64,000 nucleotides of DNA from the NCBI RefSeq assembly GCF_007856155.1, contig NZ_CP042266.1, positions 4,712,001-4,776,000 on the forward strand, written 5' to 3'. The translations under genes were made by a program, and so were the position numbers. Below the pieces are notes generated by a model. That model was given only the letters and a program-made list of their open reading frames with translations. It did not search any database and had not been told where the DNA came from. Within the stretch, counting starts at the first letter, position 1, and each line of letters opens with the position of its first letter. Positions 62,709-64,000 of the stretch are shown in pieces. The stretch comes from Streptomyces qinzhouensis. Its GTDB lineage: Bacteria > Actinomycetota > Actinomycetes > Streptomycetales > Streptomycetaceae.

Positions 62709-63077
62709 ATGATCATCGGGGTGGGGATCGACGTCGCCGAGATCGACCGTTTCTCGGCGTCGCTCCGGCGGACGCCGGGAATGGCCCGGCGGCTTTTCCT
62801 GGAGCGGGAACTGCTGCTGCCCAGCGGTGAGCAGCGGGGGTACGCGTCCCTCGCGGCCCGGTTCGCCGCGAAGGAGGCCGTGGCGAAGGCGCTCGGCGCG
62901 CCGCCGGGGCTGCTGTGGACGGACGCGGAGATCTGTGTGGAGGAGTCGGGCCGCCCCCGTCTCGAGGTCTACGGCACGGTGGCGGCGCGGGCCGAGGCGC
63001 TGGGGGTGCGGTCGTGGCATATCTCGCTGAGCCATGACGCGGGGGTCGCTTCGGCGGTGGCGATCGCCGAAGGGTAG
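62709..63077 (+). CDS. acpS: Holo-[acyl-carrier-protein] synthase
   Basis: 122 residues. Transfers the phosphopantetheine arm from CoA to acyl carrier protein. The magnesium ligands Asp8 ([10 protein letters not shown]) and the Glu in [14 protein letters not shown] near 57 are present. Starts 28 nt after glmS. CoaA, glmS and acpS give a CoA and cell-wall precursor neighbourhood. Confidence 0.97.
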   Translation: MIIGVGIDVAEIDRFSASLRRTPGMARRLFLERELLLPSGEQRGYASLAARFAAKEAVAKALGAPPGLLWTDAEICVEESGRPRLEVYGTVAARAEALGVRSWHISLSHDAGVASAVAIAEG

Positions 63078-63089
63078 GGGACAGCGGTA

Positions 63090-63140
63090 CGCGCCGGGGC
63101 GGCGCGCCTCCGTGAGGGGGAGGGGCGCCGCCCCGGCGCG
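63090..63140. terminator. Bidirectional terminator after acpS
   Basis: A 16-bp perfect stem (63090-63105 with 63125-63140) around a 19-nt loop between converging genes. Confidence 0.8.
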
Positions 63141-63179
63141 GGATCGGGGCGGGATCGGGGCGCGGGATCGGGGCGGGGA

Positions 63180-64000
63180 TCAGCGGGCCCGGCGCTGTCG
63201 CCGGAAGGCGTACAGCGTCGTCGCCGCGCCCGCGGCGGCGAGCGCGGTGGCCGCCGTGGTCAGGCCGAGGGCGCTGGTACCGGTGGAGGCGAGGGAACCG
63301 CCACCGCTGCCACCGCCGCTGCCGCCGTTGCCTCCGGTGGAAGATCCGCCGATGGTCCCGCCGCCGCCGGTGCCGCCCGTCGTACCGCCCGTACTTCCGG
63401 CCGCCGTACCGCTCGTGCCCGTACCGCCGACCGACTGGGGTGCCGGGCCGCCGCCCGCCGTGGCACCCGATGACGAACCGGACGACGAACCGGACGACGA
63501 ACCGCCCGCCGTGCCCGGCGGCGGCGGTTTCGGCGGGTCGGTCACCTTGAGCGCGGCCGGGGCCGAGCGCAGCGAGCCGACGGAGTTGGAGAAGACCGCG
63601 CGGTAGCGGTTGCCGTGGTGCGCCTTGGCCGCCGTGAAGGCGAGCCGGGGGCCCGACGCGCCCGCGACCGGCAGCCATGCCGTGCCGTTCGAGCTGACCT
63701 CCCAACCGGTGGTGGGTGCCGGGCTGCCGGTGGCCGAGGCCGTGAACACCGCCTGTTTGCCGACGGCGACCGTGACCGCCTTCGGTGCCGTGGCCGCCGT
63801 CGGGGACATCCGGCGCTGGAGCTGGGTGACCTTGCCCTCCGCGACCGCGAACACGCTCTGTGTCTTCGGGTCGAGGGCCAGCCCGGACGGCCGGTTGCCG
63901 ACGGTCAGTTCCTCCTTGTCGCGCTTCCCCTGCACATCGACCGCGGCGACCACGGGTGCCGTGGTCGATGCCGCGTAGAGGGTGCCCGAACCGCCGTCGT
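63180..64000 (-). CDS. Sortase-anchored surface protein with propeller-like repeats, C-terminal part
   Basis: The frame is open to the window end (about 272 residues), so the start is missing. It begins with YVTN/propeller-like text (LYAAST...VVAAVDVQGKRDKEELTVGNRPSGLALDPKTQSVFAV). An immunoglobulin-like segment follows (VTVAVGKQAVFTASATGSPAPTTGWEVSSNG...). A long Ser/Gly-rich linker with SSSG repeats ends in LASTG, a hydrophobic segment and RRQRRAR. That is the LAxTG sorting signal used by Streptomyces class E sortases. The protein is likely wall-anchored. Its function is unknown. Confidence 0.85.
   Translation of the reverse strand, partial: DGGSGTLYAASTTAPVVAAVDVQGKRDKEELTVGNRPSGLALDPKTQSVFAVAEGKVTQLQRRMSPTAATAPKAVTVAVGKQAVFTASATGSPAPTTGWEVSSNGTAWLPVAGASGPRLAFTAAKAHHGNRYRAVFSNSVGSLRSAPAALKVTDPPKPPPPGTAGGSSSGSSSGSSSGATAGGGPAPQSVGGTGTSGTAAGSTGGTTGGTGGGGTIGGSSTGGNGGSGGGSGGGSLASTGTSALGLTTAATALAAAGAATTLYAFRRQRRAR

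Noticed and set aside
59636..62716. 1026-codon minus-strand frame across glmS and coaA
   Set aside because: Antisense of glmS and out of frame with coaA; both real genes have clear catalytic motifs.

Overview
The window is about 64 kb of very high-G+C actinobacterial DNA, almost certainly a Streptomyces chromosome. The signs are the codon use, GTG starts, SigHrdB-like promoters, a WhiB-family protein, and the order rpoB-rpoC / rpsL-rpsG-fusA-tuf / S10-spc-alpha / rplM-rpsI-glmM-coaA-glmS-acpS. It is mostly core information-processing sequence, interrupted by accessory blocks.

Layout. 1-5.4 kb: end of rpoB, complete rpoC and a strong terminator. 5.4-18.8 kb: a block on the minus strand that reads as a complete long non-contractile (siphovirus-type) tail module followed by a lysis cassette. 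In transcription order it holds tail terminator, major tail protein, tail assembly chaperone with a -1 frameshift, an unknown coiled-coil protein, two tandem tape-measure-like proteins, distal tail protein, fibre-like protein, Gp37-like tail protein, two small tail-tip genes, amidase endolysin, holin and a second membrane protein. No portal, terminase, capsid, integrase or replication gene is present. Upstream lie four small regulator-like genes (MerR-type HTH, Cys-rich zinc-ribbon protein, WhiB-like, divergent XRE-type HTH), and related inverted repeats sit in the promoter regions of both the tail operon and the regulators. I read this as a domesticated F-type tailocin (phage-tail-like particle) locus. 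It is the most interesting object in the window.

18.8-21.1 kb: GC-rich degenerate tandem repeats around one hypothetical gene. 21.1-25.8 kb: the str operon (rpsL, rpsG, fusA, tuf) with promoter, leader hairpin and terminator. 25.8-31.7 kb: a minus-strand accessory block with a secreted PIG-L-type deacetylase, a small Rpn-like fragment, and a two-gene RNA-repair-like unit (RNA ligase-kinase plus an endonuclease/phosphatase protein with an MJ1316-type N-terminus). 31.8-48.9 kb: the S10, spc and alpha ribosomal operons including secY, adk, map, infA, rpmJ and rpoA, then truA. 49.8-55.5 kb: a membrane protein, an ABC-F ATPase, rplM-rpsI and glmM. 55.5-64 kb: a kinase-like protein, an epoxide-hydrolase-type enzyme divergent from an ArsR regulator over a perfect inverted repeat, DUF6584 and DUF389 proteins, coaA, glmS, acpS and the C-terminal part of a sortase-anchored surface protein that runs off the window.

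How it fits together. The core genes make the transcription and translation machinery, protein export (secY) and the start of cell-wall precursor synthesis (glmS, glmM). The str and S10 leaders share a nearly identical 25-nt hairpin element, which suggests common control. The tail block is transcribed against the rpo/str direction and is insulated from rpoC by a terminator.
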